A stretch of DNA of 64,000 nucleotides, taken from assembly GCF_015690355.1 (NCBI RefSeq), contig NZ_JADPRT010000002.1, positions 186,001-250,000 of the forward strand. The letters are read 5' to 3'. Every line of letters starts with the position of its first letter. The stretch's first letter is position 1. The notes under the pieces were generated by a model. That model saw nothing but the letters and a program-made list of their open reading frames with translations. It was not told the origin of the DNA and searched no databases. The translations under genes were made by a program, and so were the position numbers. Shown one piece after another: positions 19,652 to 29,183 of this stretch. The stretch comes from Streptacidiphilus fuscans (GTDB lineage: Bacteria; Actinomycetota; Actinomycetes; Streptomycetales; Streptomycetaceae).

Positions 19652-20398
19652 TCAGGACGAGGCCGTCTGCGACGCGCCACCGGCACCGTCGCCGTACTTC
19701 TCGCGGATCGCGTTCCAGGCGCTCTCGGCGGCCTTCTGCTCGGCCTCCTTCTTCGAGCGACCGGAGCCGGAGCCGTAGTCCTCGCCGGCCACGCGGGCAG
19801 CGGCGATGAAGGTCTTCTCGTGGTCGGGACCGGACTCGGTGACCACGTACTCGGGCACGCCGATACCGACGGTGGCGGTGAGCTCCTGGAGACTGGTCTT
19901 CCAGTCCAGGCCCGCGCCGAGGTTCGAGGACTTCTCGATCAGCGGGTCGAAGAGCCGGTGCACCAGCTCCGAGGCGGAGTCCAGGCCCTGGTCCAGGTAG
20001 ACGGCGCCGATCACGGCCTCGAGGGTGTCCGCCAGGATGGACGACTTGTCCCGCCCGCCGGTGCCCTCCTCGCCGCGACCGAGGCTGATGAAGGTGCCGA
20101 GCTCGAGGCCCCGCGCCACCTGCGCGAGCGCACGCGAATTGACCACCGCGGCGCGCAGCTTCGCGAGCTGGCCCTCCGGGAGGTCGGGATGGACTCGGTA
20201 AAGGGTGTCCGTCACCACCAGACCCAGCACCGAGTCGCCCAGGAACTCCAGGCGCTCGTTGGTGGGCAGCCCGCCGTTCTCGTACGCGTACGAGCGGTGG
20301 GTCAGTGCACGCGTCAGAAGGGACGGCTCAAGCGTGTAGCCGAGCCGTCCCTCCAGGACGCTGTACCCGGTGTCGGCGTGCGACGCAGAGGCTGACAT
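19652..20398 (-). CDS. rnc: Ribonuclease III
   Basis: A 248-residue double-stranded-RNA endonuclease (AbsB in S. coelicolor) that processes rRNA and affects antibiotic production. The catalytic signature [13 protein letters not shown] and the second acidic cluster [13 protein letters not shown] are intact. The dsRNA-binding domain occupies about 165-235 ([14 protein letters not shown], then [18 protein letters not shown]). It is preceded by rpmF (18 nt) and followed by mutM, the usual actinobacterial rpmF-rnc-mutM order. Confidence 0.96.
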   Translation of the reverse strand: MSASASHADTGYSVLEGRLGYTLEPSLLTRALTHRSYAYENGGLPTNERLEFLGDSVLGLVVTDTLYRVHPDLPEGQLAKLRAAVVNSRALAQVARGLELGTFISLGRGEEGTGGRDKSSILADTLEAVIGAVYLDQGLDSASELVHRLFDPLIEKSSNLGAGLDWKTSLQELTATVGIGVPEYVVTESGPDHEKTFIAAARVAGEDYGSGSGRSKKEAEQKAAESAWNAIREKYGDGAGGASQTASS

Positions 20399-20416
20399 CG
20401 TGTATCTCTCCAGCCG

Positions 20417-20590
20417 TCAGACCGACAGGACCTGACGGCGGTTGTAGGTGCCGCAGCTCGGGCACGCGATGTGCCCCAGCTTCGGCTGCTGGCAGCGGTC
20501 GCACGCCACGAGCGCAGCAGCAGTGGCCTTCCACTGCGAACGGCGGTGGCGCGTGTTGCTGCGCGACATCTTCCGCTTGGGAACAGCCAC
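20417..20590 (-). CDS. rpmF: 50S ribosomal protein bL32
   Basis: A 57-residue protein starting GTG at 20590: [20 protein letters not shown]. It carries the zinc-binding pairs CDRCQQPK and CPSCG, so this is the zinc-containing (C+) form. A gene too short for many ORF callers but clear by similarity. It follows the DUF177 gene by 2 nt, the conserved yceD-rpmF arrangement. Confidence 0.95.
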   Translation of the reverse strand: MAVPKRKMSRSNTRHRRSQWKATAAALVACDRCQQPKLGHIACPSCGTYNRRQVLSV

Positions 20591-20592
20591 AG

Positions 20593-21219
20593 CTACTTCT
20601 CCTGGTTCTCGGCGGCACCCTCCCGGGTGACGCTGTCCTCTGCACTACCGGTCGCGCTGGATGCGGCCGAGAGTCCCTGCAATGCCGCCCACCGGGGGTC
20701 GACGGCGTCATGGTGGTGGTCCGGGTCGTCCGTGAGCCGTGCTCCGCATTCGGAGCACAGGCCCAGGCAGTCGTCCTGGCACACCGGCTGCAGCGGCAGT
20801 GCGAGCACCACCGCGTCACGCAGCACCGGCTCGAGGTCGAACAGGTCGCCCTCGAGACGGGAAGCCTCGTCGTCCTCCTCCTCGTCGGAGTCGGACACTC
20901 CCCCGAAGCGGTCAGCCGCCTCGGGGTAGTAGTACAGCTCCTGGAAGTCCGCGTCGAGCTCGCGCTCGATCGGCTCCAGGCAGCGTACGCACTCACCCTT
21001 GAGCTCGGCCTCGGCGGTGCCCGTGGCGAGCACTCCCTCGATGACCGACTCCAGTCGGAGCTCCAGCTCGATGGGGGCGCCCTCTGCGACGCCGATCACC
21101 TCGTTGCCGAGGTTGGCCGGGGCCGGGACCGAGCGGGAGACCTTGCGCATCGCCCCAGGCCGACGGCCCAGCTCGTGCGTGTCGAACACGAGCGGGTTTC
21201 GGTGGTCGAGGCGGTTCAG
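20593..21219 (-). CDS. DUF177/YceD-family protein
   Basis: A protein of about 208 residues of the YceD/DUF177 family found next to rpmF in most bacteria; plant and bacterial members are linked to 23S rRNA accumulation. It has CVRCLEP in the middle, an acidic [10 protein letters not shown] insert, and a second cysteine group [13 protein letters not shown]. Start choice: the conserved N-terminus [18 protein letters not shown] begins at a CTG (21219) with AGAAGGA 7 nt upstream and an in-frame stop just before; the next candidate, GTG at 21189, has no ribosome site and would lose ten residues. I therefore favour the CTG start. Confidence 0.85.
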   Translation of the reverse strand: MNRLDHRNPLVFDTHELGRRPGAMRKVSRSVPAPANLGNEVIGVAEGAPIELELRLESVIEGVLATGTAEAELKGECVRCLEPIERELDADFQELYYYPEAADRFGGVSDSDEEEDDEASRLEGDLFDLEPVLRDAVVLALPLQPVCQDDCLGLCSECGARLTDDPDHHHDAVDPRWAALQGLSAASSATGSAEDSVTREGAAENQEK

Positions 21220-21392
21220 CGGTCTTTCCTTCTCTGGTCGTCAGCCCTGGCCGGTCGGTGCCCGCGTACGGGGCCCACCTGGACGTGTTTGCCACTTCGA
21301 GGCAGCAGACATCGCCCAGCACAACAAGCCGGAGAGGTCAGAATACCCGACGCCGGAACCCCAACCCAACTCGCCGGGTCGTCACCCGGTTC

Positions 21393-22544
21393 TCAGTGCC
21401 CCTGGCCGTACTCGCGGAGCTTGGTCACGTCGATGAATCCGGTGTCGAAGAAGGACGTGACCTCCTGCGGCTGCTGCTCGTAGTGCTGCTGCTGCGGGAT
21501 CTGCACGTGCTGCGGGTGCACCGGCTGGACCGCGTGCACCGCGTGGACCGGCTGCCCGTAGGCGTCGTAGGCGGGCTGCGGCTGGCCCTGCGGGTCCACG
21601 TAGCCACCGGTGTACGGGTCGTACGCGGGCTGCTGCGCGGGGACCTGCGGGTCCACGTAGCCACCGGTGTAGGGGTCGTAGACCGGCTGCTGCGGCTGGG
21701 CGTAGGGGTCCTGCGGCGGCCAGTACTCGACCTGCGGCTGCTGCACCTGGTGCATCTGCTGCGAGTCGTGCAGCTCGGGCATCTCGTGCAGCTCCGGCAT
21801 GGACCGCTCCGACTCGGGCAGCAGGCCCTGGCGGCCCAGCTCGGCGGCGACCGCGGCACTACGGGCGTCGCCCTGCTCGATGCCCTGCGCCTGGTCGGCG
21901 GCGGCCAGGTACGCGCCGAGCTCGTCGATCGGGCGCTTGCCGAGGAGCTTGTCCCGGCCGCGGCCGACGGCCTCCAGCGTCTTGCTGAGCGCGGTCTCCA
22001 GTGCGGCGAGTTTCACATCGACGTACTCGTCGACCTCGGGGCTCGGCGAGCGGAACTCGTCCTGGGTGAACTCCTCGCCGTCCTCGCCCTCGACCGGACC
22101 GCCGGCCACCCGCAGCTTGGCGCGGCCACGGCCGATGGCGCCCAGCGTCTTGGTCAGCACGACCTCGAAGTTGGCGAGCTTGCTGTCGACATAGTCGTCG
22201 GCCTCACGGCGCTGCTCGTCCGACTCGGCGCGCGCCTCGGCGAGGACGCGGTCCGCCTCGGACTGGGCGCGCATCATCAGCTCGGTGCCGTTGATCAGCT
22301 GCTGGCGCTCCTCGTGCGCGGCGACGATCACGCGCTCCGCCTCGCGCCGGGCGTCCTCGACGACCTGGTCGCCGCGCTCGACCGTCTGCTGCGCCTGGGC
22401 GAGCTCGCTGGGGAGCGACTCACGCAGTTCGGCCAGCATTCCGGTCAGGTCGGCCTTGTTGACGACGATCGACGCCGACATCGGCATCGACCTCGCGCCT
22501 TCTACCAGCTGGGTGATCTCGTCGAGCTTCTGCTGCACGTCCAC
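21393..22544 (-). CDS. DivIVA-like coiled-coil cell division/growth protein
   Basis: A 383-residue protein, GTG start at 22544. The first ~100 residues form coiled coils (LAELRESLPSELAQAQQTVE, then long Ala/Glu/Arg helices) resembling DivIVA or ATP synthase b-type helices. Two internal repeats (YVDSKLANFEVVLTKTLGAI and YVDVKLAALETALSKTLEAV) each end in GRGR-K. The last third is disordered, rich in Gln/Pro/Tyr, with two exact copies of YDPYTGGYVDPQ. Many Streptomyces homologues are annotated as cell division initiation protein; the precise role is not established. It stands alone between coaD and the DUF177 gene. Confidence 0.75.
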   Translation of the reverse strand: MDVQQKLDEITQLVEGARSMPMSASIVVNKADLTGMLAELRESLPSELAQAQQTVERGDQVVEDARREAERVIVAAHEERQQLINGTELMMRAQSEADRVLAEARAESDEQRREADDYVDSKLANFEVVLTKTLGAIGRGRAKLRVAGGPVEGEDGEEFTQDEFRSPSPEVDEYVDVKLAALETALSKTLEAVGRGRDKLLGKRPIDELGAYLAAADQAQGIEQGDARSAAVAAELGRQGLLPESERSMPELHEMPELHDSQQMHQVQQPQVEYWPPQDPYAQPQQPVYDPYTGGYVDPQVPAQQPAYDPYTGGYVDPQGQPQPAYDAYGQPVHAVHAVQPVHPQHVQIPQQQHYEQQPQEVTSFFDTGFIDVTKLREYGQGH

Positions 22545-22607
22545 CGGGGGTCACGCTTTCCTCGAGGAGGCGTCGGAGCGACGCAGGAACTGAGTAACGA
22601 ACTGTAC

Positions 22608-23117
22608 TCAGTCGGAGGACGTCTTGGGCTCGGCGCGCATATCCGCGATGCGCTCGCTCAGCCGACGGAACACCAACTCCGGGACGAGATGGGACACATC
22701 GCCTCCGAGCGTGGCCACCTCCTTGACCAGCGAGGACGACATGAAGCTGTACTCGGGACTGGTCGGCACGAAGAGCGTCTCGACGCCGGAGAGGCCGTGG
22801 TTCATCTGGGCCATCTGCAGCTCGTAGTCGAAGTCGCTGACGGCACGGAGCCCCTTGACGATCGCCGGGATCTCCCGCTCCTTGCAGTAGTCCACGAGCA
22901 GGCCCTGGTGCGACTCCACCTTGACGTTGCCGTACGGCGCGGTGATCTCCTCGATCATCGCGATCCGCTCGTCGACGGTGAACATGCCGCGCTTGGACTT
23001 GTTTATCAACACGGCGACGTGGACCACGTCGTACAGGCGCGAGGCCCGCTCGATCACGTCGAGGTGCCCGTTGTGGATGGGGTCGAACGACCCCGGACAG
23101 ACCGCTCGGCGAAACAT
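22608..23117 (-). CDS. coaD: Phosphopantetheine adenylyltransferase
   Basis: A 169-residue enzyme that converts 4'-phosphopantetheine and ATP to dephospho-CoA, the fourth step of CoA synthesis. The nucleotidyltransferase signature CPGSFDPIHNGHLDVIERA is at residues 6-24, with INKSKRGMFT and the C-terminal SPEYSFMSSSLVKEVA. Two ATGs are available (23123, 23117); GAGGAG abuts the first and lies 6 nt from the second, so I chose 23117. It is 17 nt downstream of rsmD, the usual pairing. Confidence 0.95.
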   Translation of the reverse strand: MFRRAVCPGSFDPIHNGHLDVIERASRLYDVVHVAVLINKSKRGMFTVDERIAMIEEITAPYGNVKVESHQGLLVDYCKEREIPAIVKGLRAVSDFDYELQMAQMNHGLSGVETLFVPTSPEYSFMSSSLVKEVATLGGDVSHLVPELVFRRLSERIADMRAEPKTSSD

Positions 23118-23134
23118 CGTCATCTCCTCGCTCA

Positions 23135-23713
23135 CTACCCGGCACCGTTGGAGGCGGCGCGACCGTACCAGAGGGTCGCCTCGCCGTAACGGCGCTCCCG
23201 GAGCGCCTCGAAGCCCTCCGGCCACGAGAACTCGCCGCCCCGGGTACTGCGCTCCACGGTGACGATCACGTCGCCGTCGATCCAGCCCCCTGAGGCGAGT
23301 GTGATCAGGATCTCCCGCAGGTCGTCGTCGGTGACGACGTACGGCGGGTCCAGGAAAACCAGGTCGTAGGGCACGCTCGGCGGCGCCCCGGCGATGAGGC
23401 GCTCGGCGCGCCCCGAACGGACCTCGGCGCCCGGGAGGGAGAGCGTGCGGACGTTGGCCAGGATCGTCTTCACCGCGGCCGGATCCTCGTCCACAAGCAG
23501 CGCGTGGGCCGCGCCACGGGACAGGGCCTCCAGCCCGACGGCGCCGGAGCCGGCGAACAGGTCGATCACCCGCGCGCCGGCGAGGCTGCCGCGGATCGCC
23601 TCCCAGCTGGAGAAGAGCGCCTCCCGCGCCCGGTCGGAGGTGGGACGGGTGCTGGTGCCTGGCGGCACAGCCAGCCGCCGACCTCGTGCGGCTCCGGCGA
23701 TCACGCGGGTCAT
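23135..23713 (-). CDS. rsmD: 16S rRNA (guanine966-N2)-methyltransferase RsmD
   Basis: A 192-residue SAM-dependent methyltransferase. The N-terminus has the family hallmark RVIAGAARGRRLAVPPG and RPTSDRAREALFSSW; motif I is VIDLFAGSGAVGLEALSRG; the catalytic motif is DLVFLDPPY. Full length. It probably forms an operon with coaD. Confidence 0.95.
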   Translation of the reverse strand: MTRVIAGAARGRRLAVPPGTSTRPTSDRAREALFSSWEAIRGSLAGARVIDLFAGSGAVGLEALSRGAAHALLVDEDPAAVKTILANVRTLSLPGAEVRSGRAERLIAGAPPSVPYDLVFLDPPYVVTDDDLREILITLASGGWIDGDVIVTVERSTRGGEFSWPEGFEALRERRYGEATLWYGRAASNGAG

Positions 23714-23787
23714 GCGGGGTCCTTGCTGGTGAGCGGGGCGGAACGATCGTCACATTCCACGCTAGTGCACTTCGTGCAGACGCGGGC

Positions 23788-23984
23788 AGTTGCACCATCT
23801 GGGGCGCGAGGAACTGCGCTGCCAACCGAGACGGCGAGTGACTGTGGCTACCGCATGCGGTTGCAGCACCTGGGGGCGCGGGGAACTGCGCGGCAAGCCA
23901 CCCACGCAGCTGGCAGGCCGAACGAGCAGGGCTGTCCGCACAGGGTGGTTGCTCGCGCGGTTCCCCGCGCCCCTGGAGGTGCAA
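23788..23984. repeat. Modular intergenic repeat, copy 1
   Basis: One of four related intergenic elements in the window. A long imperfect inverted repeat pairs CACCTGGGGGCGCGGGGAAC (about 23867) with GCGCGGTTCCCCGCGCCCC (about 23955), with GGTGGTTGCTCGC next to the second arm. A partial unit (TGGGGCGCGAGGAACTGCGC) precedes it at 23799. It runs up to the stop codon of the next gene, so it may end or protect that transcript. Confidence 0.7.
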
Positions 23985-24497
23985 CTAGCTCTCGTCGCTC
24001 ACGGATCCCAGGAGCGCCGGGGAGGCGTAGCGGGACCAGGAGAGGCAGCCGTCGGGCGGGCAGTACTCGGGGCGGCGGGGGTCGTGGCCCAGCTCACGCA
24101 GCTTCGTGCGGACCGAGTCCGGCGTGCGGCCGAACCTCGCCGCGACGCGGGCTATCGTCTCGCCGTCGTGGAAGCGACGGACCAGTTCCTCCTCGTGCTG
24201 GGGGACCCACGGCGCGCCGTGGCCCGGGTAGAGCTCGCGCAGCACGTCGCGGTCGGGGATGGGCTCGGAGACGTCGGCGACGATGGCGAGGGCGCGGAGC
24301 GCCCGGTTGAGCGCGATGCGGAGGGAGGCGGTGTCCTCCACCGGCAGCCGGAGCTTGCCGGAGGCGATCGGCTCGGCGGCGTGGCCCTCCCGCCAGCCGG
24401 TGAGGGTGAGGGTGACCTCGCGGTCGTCCTCACTGGAGAGTTCGATGCGGAAGACCTTGTCGCCGAGCGGCAGCTCGTTGAGGTGACGGAAAGCCAT
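23985..24497 (-). CDS. Conserved protein with C-terminal helix-turn-helix
   Basis: A 170-residue protein. The first ~100 residues form a beta-rich domain (FRIELSSEDDREVTLTLTGW) of unknown type. Residues about 118-143 look like a helix-turn-helix (RRFHDGETIARVAARFGRTP, then DSVRTKLRELGHD), followed by a short tail with CPPDGCLSWS. The ATG at 24497 gives MAFRHLNELPLGDKVF. It may be a DNA-binding regulator, but no target is apparent. It lies between recG and rsmD with intergenic gaps on both sides, so likely a single transcription unit. Confidence 0.65.
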   Translation of the reverse strand: MAFRHLNELPLGDKVFRIELSSEDDREVTLTLTGWREGHAAEPIASGKLRLPVEDTASLRIALNRALRALAIVADVSEPIPDRDVLRELYPGHGAPWVPQHEEELVRRFHDGETIARVAARFGRTPDSVRTKLRELGHDPRRPEYCPPDGCLSWSRYASPALLGSVSDES

Positions 24498-24625
24498 GGA
24501 CGTACCCCCTGAGACTGTTGGTGAATGGCAGCCGACCTGCACGGACAGCCGCGTTCTCAACACCTCTATTGTCGCGCGGGGCACTGACAATTCCGGGCCC
24601 GGGAAGGGCCTCGCGAGAGACTCGT

Positions 24626-26866
24626 TCAGCCCTTTTCGAGGTACTCCGCGCGCTCCGCGCCGAGCAGCGAGTCGAGCGCGCTGCGCAGTGCCGGATGGTC
24701 CGTCAGCTCCGGGTCGGCGTCGACCAGTCGGACCGCCTCGGCGCGGGCCGCGACGATGATGTCCTCGTCCTCCAGGACGGCCAGCACGCGCAGCGAGGAC
24801 TTGACGCCGGACTGGGCCTGGCCCAGCACGTCGCCCTCGCGGCGCTGCTCCAGGTCGATCCGGGAGAGCTCGAAGCCGTCCTGCGTGCCCGCGACCGCGT
24901 CCAGTCGTTGGCGGGCCGCCGAGGCCGCGGGCATGTCGGTGACGAGCAGGCAGAGACCGGGAGCGGAGCCACGGCCCACCCGCCCGCGCAGCTGGTGGAG
25001 TTGGGAGACGCCGAATCGGTCGGCGTCCATGATGACCATCACCGTGGAGTTGGGCACGTTCACGCCGACCTCGATGACGGTGGTGGCGACCAGGACGTCC
25101 ACCTCGCCCGCGGCGAAGCGCCGCATCACGTCGTCCTTGGCGTCGGGCGCCATGCGCCCGTGCAGCACCTCGACGCGCAGGCCGGCGAGCGGGCCGCCAC
25201 GCAGCTCCTCCGCCACGTCGAGCACGGCCAGCGGCGGACGCCGGTCGCTCCCCTCCGCGCCGCCCTCGCCACCGTTCTTGGCGGACTTCTTCAGCGACTT
25301 CTCGTCCTCCTCGTCGCCGATCCGCGGGCAGACGACGTAGGCCTGGTGGCCCTTGCCGACCTCCTCGCGGACCCGCTCCCAGGCGCGCGCGAGGAAGTTG
25401 GGCTTCTCGACGGCCGGGACGACGTGTGAGGAGATCGGTGAGCGGCCGGCCGGGAGCTGGTCCAGCACGGAGGTCTCCAGATCGCCGAAGACCGTCATGG
25501 CGACCGTGCGCGGGATCGGCGTGGCCGTCATCACCAGCAGGTGCGGCGGGCGTTCGGCCTTGGCGCGCAGCGCGTCGCGCTGCTCGACGCCGAAACGGTG
25601 CTGCTCGTCGACCACGACCAGGCCGAGGTCGAGGAACTGGACCTTGTCCTCGATCAGCGCGTGCGTGCCGATGACGATCCCGGCCTCGCCGCTGACCAGG
25701 TCCAGCAGCGCCTGGCGCCGTGCGGGGACGCCCATCGAGCCGGTCAGCAGCGTGACCTTGGTGCCGTGCTCGGCACCGCCCAGCATGCCCCCCTCGGCCA
25801 GCTCGCCCATCATCTCCACCACGGAGCGGTGGTGTTGCTGCGCCAGCACCTCGGTGGGCGCCAGCATCGCCGCCTGGCCGCCGGTGTCGACCACGCCGAG
25901 CATGGCGCGCAGCGCGACCAGGGTCTTGCCGGAGCCGACCTCGCCCTGGAGCAGCCGGTGCATCGGGTGCTCGACGGCCAGGTCCGCGAAGATCTCCGCG
26001 GAAACCTTCTGCTGACCGTCCGTCAGCGTGAACGGCAGCTTGGCGTCGAACGCGTCCAGCAGGCCGCCCTTGCGCGGCACGCGCGCGACGGCGGGGCGCG
26101 CGGTGTCCTCGGCACGCCGTCTGGCCAGCGCGACCTGGAGCACGAACGCCTCGTCCCACTTGAGTCGCGCCTGCGCGGCGAGGCGTTCGGCATGGTTGCG
26201 CGGACGGTGGATCTGCTCCAGCGCGTCGCGCAGCGGGATCAGCCCGCGTTCGGCGAGCAGCTCGGCGGGGACCGGGTCGGGGACCTGGTCCCAGTCCATC
26301 TGGTCGAGGATCGTCTCGACCGCGAGCGCCAGCCGCCAGGACGGCACCTTGGCCGACGCCGGGTAGACCGGGATCAGCCGTCCGGCGAAGCGGCCGATGG
26401 CGTCCTTGTCGCCGCCGTCCCCCTCGGTGTCGCCGAACAGCTCGTAGTCCGGATTGGTCAGCTGCCGGGTGCGGTTGAAGACGCCGACCTTGCCCGCGAA
26501 CATGCCGCTGCGACCGGGACGCAGGTCCTTCTCGCGCCAGCGCTGGTTGAAGAAGGTCAGCGAGAGCCGCCCGCGTCCGTCGGTGACCACGACCTCCAGC
26601 CGGTCGCCCTTGCGTCCCCGGAAGGGGATCACCGTGCACTTCTCGATCCGGGCGATCACTGTGACGTGCTCGTCGACCTCGAGCGAGTCGAGGCTGGTCA
26701 GTTCGCCGCGCTCGCTGTAGCGGCGCGGGAAGTGGTGGAGCAGGTCTCCGACCGTGTGCAGGTCGAGACCCTCGGCGAGGTGCTTGGCGGGGGCGCCGAG
26801 GTGCTTCTTGAGCGGTTCGTCGAGGGGGGACTGAAGCGGGGACTGAGCAGGCACAAGGTCAACCAT
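24626..26866 (-). CDS. recG: ATP-dependent DNA helicase RecG
   Basis: A 746-residue helicase that remodels stalled forks and branched recombination intermediates. The N-terminal wedge/OB domain includes HFPRRYSERGEL and VVTDGRGRLSLTFFNQRW. Helicase motifs: Walker A LLQGEVGSGKTLVAL, Walker B/motif II VVDEQHRFGVEQR, motif III TATPIPRT, motif V VATTVIEVGVNVPNSTVMVI, and motif VI LHQLRGRVGRG. A Gly/Ser/Lys-rich insertion (KKSAKNGGEGGAEGSD) lies in helicase domain 2. It is 95 nt from the upstream DAK-family gene. Confidence 0.96.
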   Translation of the reverse strand: MVDLVPAQSPLQSPLDEPLKKHLGAPAKHLAEGLDLHTVGDLLHHFPRRYSERGELTSLDSLEVDEHVTVIARIEKCTVIPFRGRKGDRLEVVVTDGRGRLSLTFFNQRWREKDLRPGRSGMFAGKVGVFNRTRQLTNPDYELFGDTEGDGGDKDAIGRFAGRLIPVYPASAKVPSWRLALAVETILDQMDWDQVPDPVPAELLAERGLIPLRDALEQIHRPRNHAERLAAQARLKWDEAFVLQVALARRRAEDTARPAVARVPRKGGLLDAFDAKLPFTLTDGQQKVSAEIFADLAVEHPMHRLLQGEVGSGKTLVALRAMLGVVDTGGQAAMLAPTEVLAQQHHRSVVEMMGELAEGGMLGGAEHGTKVTLLTGSMGVPARRQALLDLVSGEAGIVIGTHALIEDKVQFLDLGLVVVDEQHRFGVEQRDALRAKAERPPHLLVMTATPIPRTVAMTVFGDLETSVLDQLPAGRSPISSHVVPAVEKPNFLARAWERVREEVGKGHQAYVVCPRIGDEEDEKSLKKSAKNGGEGGAEGSDRRPPLAVLDVAEELRGGPLAGLRVEVLHGRMAPDAKDDVMRRFAAGEVDVLVATTVIEVGVNVPNSTVMVIMDADRFGVSQLHQLRGRVGRGSAPGLCLLVTDMPAASAARQRLDAVAGTQDGFELSRIDLEQRREGDVLGQAQSGVKSSLRVLAVLEDEDIIVAARAEAVRLVDADPELTDHPALRSALDSLLGAERAEYLEKG

Positions 26867-26910
26867 GCACCATCGGACCGACAGGCCACCGTGACACGTG
26901 CCGTGCCGGA

Positions 26911-26971
26911 CGTGTCACTCGACGCGTCACTCGTGCGTCGCTCGACGCGTCGCTCGACGCGTCATTCGACG
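26911..26971. repeat. Short tandem repeat at the DAK-gene 3' end
   Basis: About five imperfect copies of a 12-base unit, CGTCGCTCGACG (variants with A, T or a lost base). Two central copies are identical (26936-26959). It begins in the recG promoter region and ends inside the last codons of the DAK-family gene. Confidence 0.8.
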
Positions 26972-28632
26972 CCGATGACCAGGGGCGAGGAGCCCTGGCC
27001 GCCCCGGTAGACGACGGTGTCGACCACCGGGTTGGACCGCCGGACGTGGGCCACCAACTCGTCGGCCAGCGCCGCGTCGGTGCCCTCGCCGAGGATCAGG
27101 GTGACCATCTCGCCGCCTGCCGCGAGCATCCGGTCCAGGACGACGGCCGCCGTGGCCGCCGTCGTGCCCGCGCCGCCGATCACGGCGACGTCGCCGTCGA
27201 TCAGCCCGAGCACGTCCCCGGCCTGGCAGACGCCGGCCATGGTCCACGACTCGCCCTCCGCCAGGGCCAGTTCCGCGTAGCGGGTGGCTCCGGCGGCGGA
27301 GGTCATCGCGACCACGTCCTCGTCGAATCGGCGACCAGGCTCGTGGACGGCGAGCGCGGCCAGCCCCTGCACCGGCGAGCGGGTCGGGAGCACGGCCACC
27401 CGGACGCCCTCGTCGCGCAGTTGGTCGGCGGCGGCGCCGGCGGCGGCGCGCAGTTCCGCGTCGTTGAGCAGCAGCACCACCTCGCGGGCGCGGGTCAGCC
27501 GGATCGCGCCGGCCAACTCCGCGCTGCTGGGCGCGCGGTCGGGGTCCGCGTGCAGGACGGTCGCCCCGCAGCCACGGCAGAGCTCGGCCAGGCCCTCGCC
27601 CTGGACCACGCTGACGACCGCGCGCTGGTCTCCCAGCTCCCCCGCCTGCGCGCCGGTCATACCGACCGCGCCCAGTGCGGACGCGGACGCGGCGGCGGAG
27701 GCGAAGTGGGTGATCCTGATCCGGTGCGGACGCCCCGCCTCGATCCCGGCCTCCACGGCCGCGCCGGGGTCGTCCACATGGACGTGGACGTTCCAGAGCC
27801 CGTCGCCGCCGACCACGACCAGTGATTCGCCGAGCACGTCCAACCGCGCGCGCAGCGCGGGAAGCCTCTCGTCGACGGCGTCCAGGAGGTAGATGACCTC
27901 GTAGGCCGGTCCGTCCGCGAGCGCGACGGGCGGAGTCGCCGAGTCGTGGTGGTCGATGACGCCCGGATCGAGAGCGGGACGCATGCCGAGGGCCAGCGGG
28001 CCCATCGGCGACTGGCCGCTGACGGCGTCCGCCAACGCGCCCAGCACCGCGACCAGTCCACGGCCGCCCGCGTCCACGACACCGGCCCGGCCGAGGACGT
28101 CCAGCTGGCGTGGTGTGAGCGCGAGCGCGGTGCGTGCCGCCTCGTAGGCGCCCTCCGCCACGGCGTCGATCCCGCAGTCCGGCGGGAGCTGGGCGACCCC
28201 GTCGGCGGCAGCGGCGGCCACGGTCAGCATGGTGCCCTCGACGGGCCGGGCCACCGCCTCGTACCCCGCTTCGGCCGCGGCTCGCAGGGCAGCGCACAAG
28301 GCGTCGGCGTCGGCGGGCCCGTCCGCGACGGAGGCGGCGATGCCGCGCAGCAACTGCGAAAGGATCACTCCGGAGTTGCCCCGCGCGCCGAGCAGCGCGC
28401 CGTGGGCGAGGGCGTGGAGCGCGCTCCCGGTGCTGGGACGGGCGTCGTCCTCGAAGAGCGCCTCGACCCGCTGGGTGGCGGACTCGACGGTCAGATAGAG
28501 GTTGGTCCCGGTGTCCCCGTCCGGCACGGGGTAGACGTTGATGGCGTCGATCTCCTCGCGGGCCTGTCCCAGGGCGGCCAGCGAGAGCCGGCACCAGTTG
28601 CGGACGGCCTGGGCGTCGAGGGCGTGCGGCAC
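26962..28632 (-). CDS. DAK-family kinase-like protein (YloV/FakA type)
   Basis: A 556-residue protein combining a DhaL-type nucleotide-binding domain ([20 protein letters not shown] at residues 31-50; [19 protein letters not shown] near 80-98) with a long C-terminal DegV/FakA-like part. Homologues are annotated as DAK2 domain or dihydroxyacetone-kinase-like; the best studied relative, FakA, phosphorylates fatty acids bound to FakB. The three Asp/Gly-loop residues for ATP-Mg are present. Substrate here is not known. The gene stands between rpmB (divergent) and recG, the common actinobacterial order. Confidence 0.85.
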   Translation of the reverse strand: MPHALDAQAVRNWCRLSLAALGQAREEIDAINVYPVPDGDTGTNLYLTVESATQRVEALFEDDARPSTGSALHALAHGALLGARGNSGVILSQLLRGIAASVADGPADADALCAALRAAAEAGYEAVARPVEGTMLTVAAAAADGVAQLPPDCGIDAVAEGAYEAARTALALTPRQLDVLGRAGVVDAGGRGLVAVLGALADAVSGQSPMGPLALGMRPALDPGVIDHHDSATPPVALADGPAYEVIYLLDAVDERLPALRARLDVLGESLVVVGGDGLWNVHVHVDDPGAAVEAGIEAGRPHRIRITHFASAAASASALGAVGMTGAQAGELGDQRAVVSVVQGEGLAELCRGCGATVLHADPDRAPSSAELAGAIRLTRAREVVLLLNDAELRAAAGAAADQLRDEGVRVAVLPTRSPVQGLAALAVHEPGRRFDEDVVAMTSAAGATRYAELALAEGESWTMAGVCQAGDVLGLIDGDVAVIGGAGTTAATAAVVLDRMLAAGGEMVTLILGEGTDAALADELVAHVRRSNPVVDTVVYRGGQGSSPLVIGVE

Positions 28633-28888
28633 CGGGAAGTCTCCTCGCAGGCAGGGGCGTCACTCGCAGGCTACCGCCCGGTTGTGTGGCGATGGCGGTC
28701 GGCGATGCGAGGTCGGGAGCCTGGTCATGGTAATTTCGTTGTACGGAGTCAGCCGATGTATGCTGCTCCGGTTGCCTGGGCGTCCGTCCAGGCCACCCCC
28801 AGGGAAGGCAGTGCGAGCTGCCAACCACGGCGCTCGCGTCGACGGGGTTGGAATCGTTAGTGCATCTGAAGTCTTTGGAGTGACTCCC

Positions 28889-29074
28889 GTGGCTGCCAAC
28901 TGCGACGTCTGCGGCAAGGGGCCGGGCTTCGGCAACAACATCTCCCACTCGCACCGCCGGACCCGTCGTCGTTGGAACCCCAACATCCAGACGGTCCGCG
29001 CTGTGATCGGGCGTACGCCGAAGCGGCTCAACGTCTGCACCTCGTGCATCAAGGCCGGCAAGGTTTCCCGCTGA
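28889..29074 (+). CDS. rpmB: 50S ribosomal protein bL28
   Basis: A 61-residue ribosomal protein with zinc-binding pairs [11 protein letters not shown] and CTSCIKAGK, and the basic [14 protein letters not shown] segment. Start GTG at 28889 ([11 protein letters not shown]) with GGAG about 8 nt upstream. It is divergent from the DAK gene and followed by a strong terminator. This is the C+ (zinc) form, so this region encodes zinc-type bL28 and bL32. Confidence 0.96.
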   Translation: MAANCDVCGKGPGFGNNISHSHRRTRRRWNPNIQTVRAVIGRTPKRLNVCTSCIKAGKVSR

Positions 29075-29097
29075 CGCGGCCACGCCTCCGGCTTCGC

Positions 29098-29132
29098 AAG
29101 GGTCGGTCCACCGAAAGGTGGGCCGACCCTTT
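29098..29132 (+). terminator. Terminator of rpmB
   Basis: AAGGGTCGG-TCCACC, GAAA loop, then GGTGGGCCGACCCTT: a long stem 23 nt after the rpmB stop, followed by TTGCTTTTG. A clear intrinsic terminator; it also faces the end of thiD. Confidence 0.85.
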
Positions 29133-29183
29133 GCTTTTGTGCCCGCATGTGTTCACAGCCCCTGAGGACAGGGGCCGGACCGC

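Noticed and set aside
21580..21690. Regular repeat in the DivIVA-like gene considered as a CRISPR-like array
   Set aside because: It is in frame and encodes the YDPYTGGYVDPQ protein repeat; no spacer-like unique segments. No CRISPR array was seen in the window.
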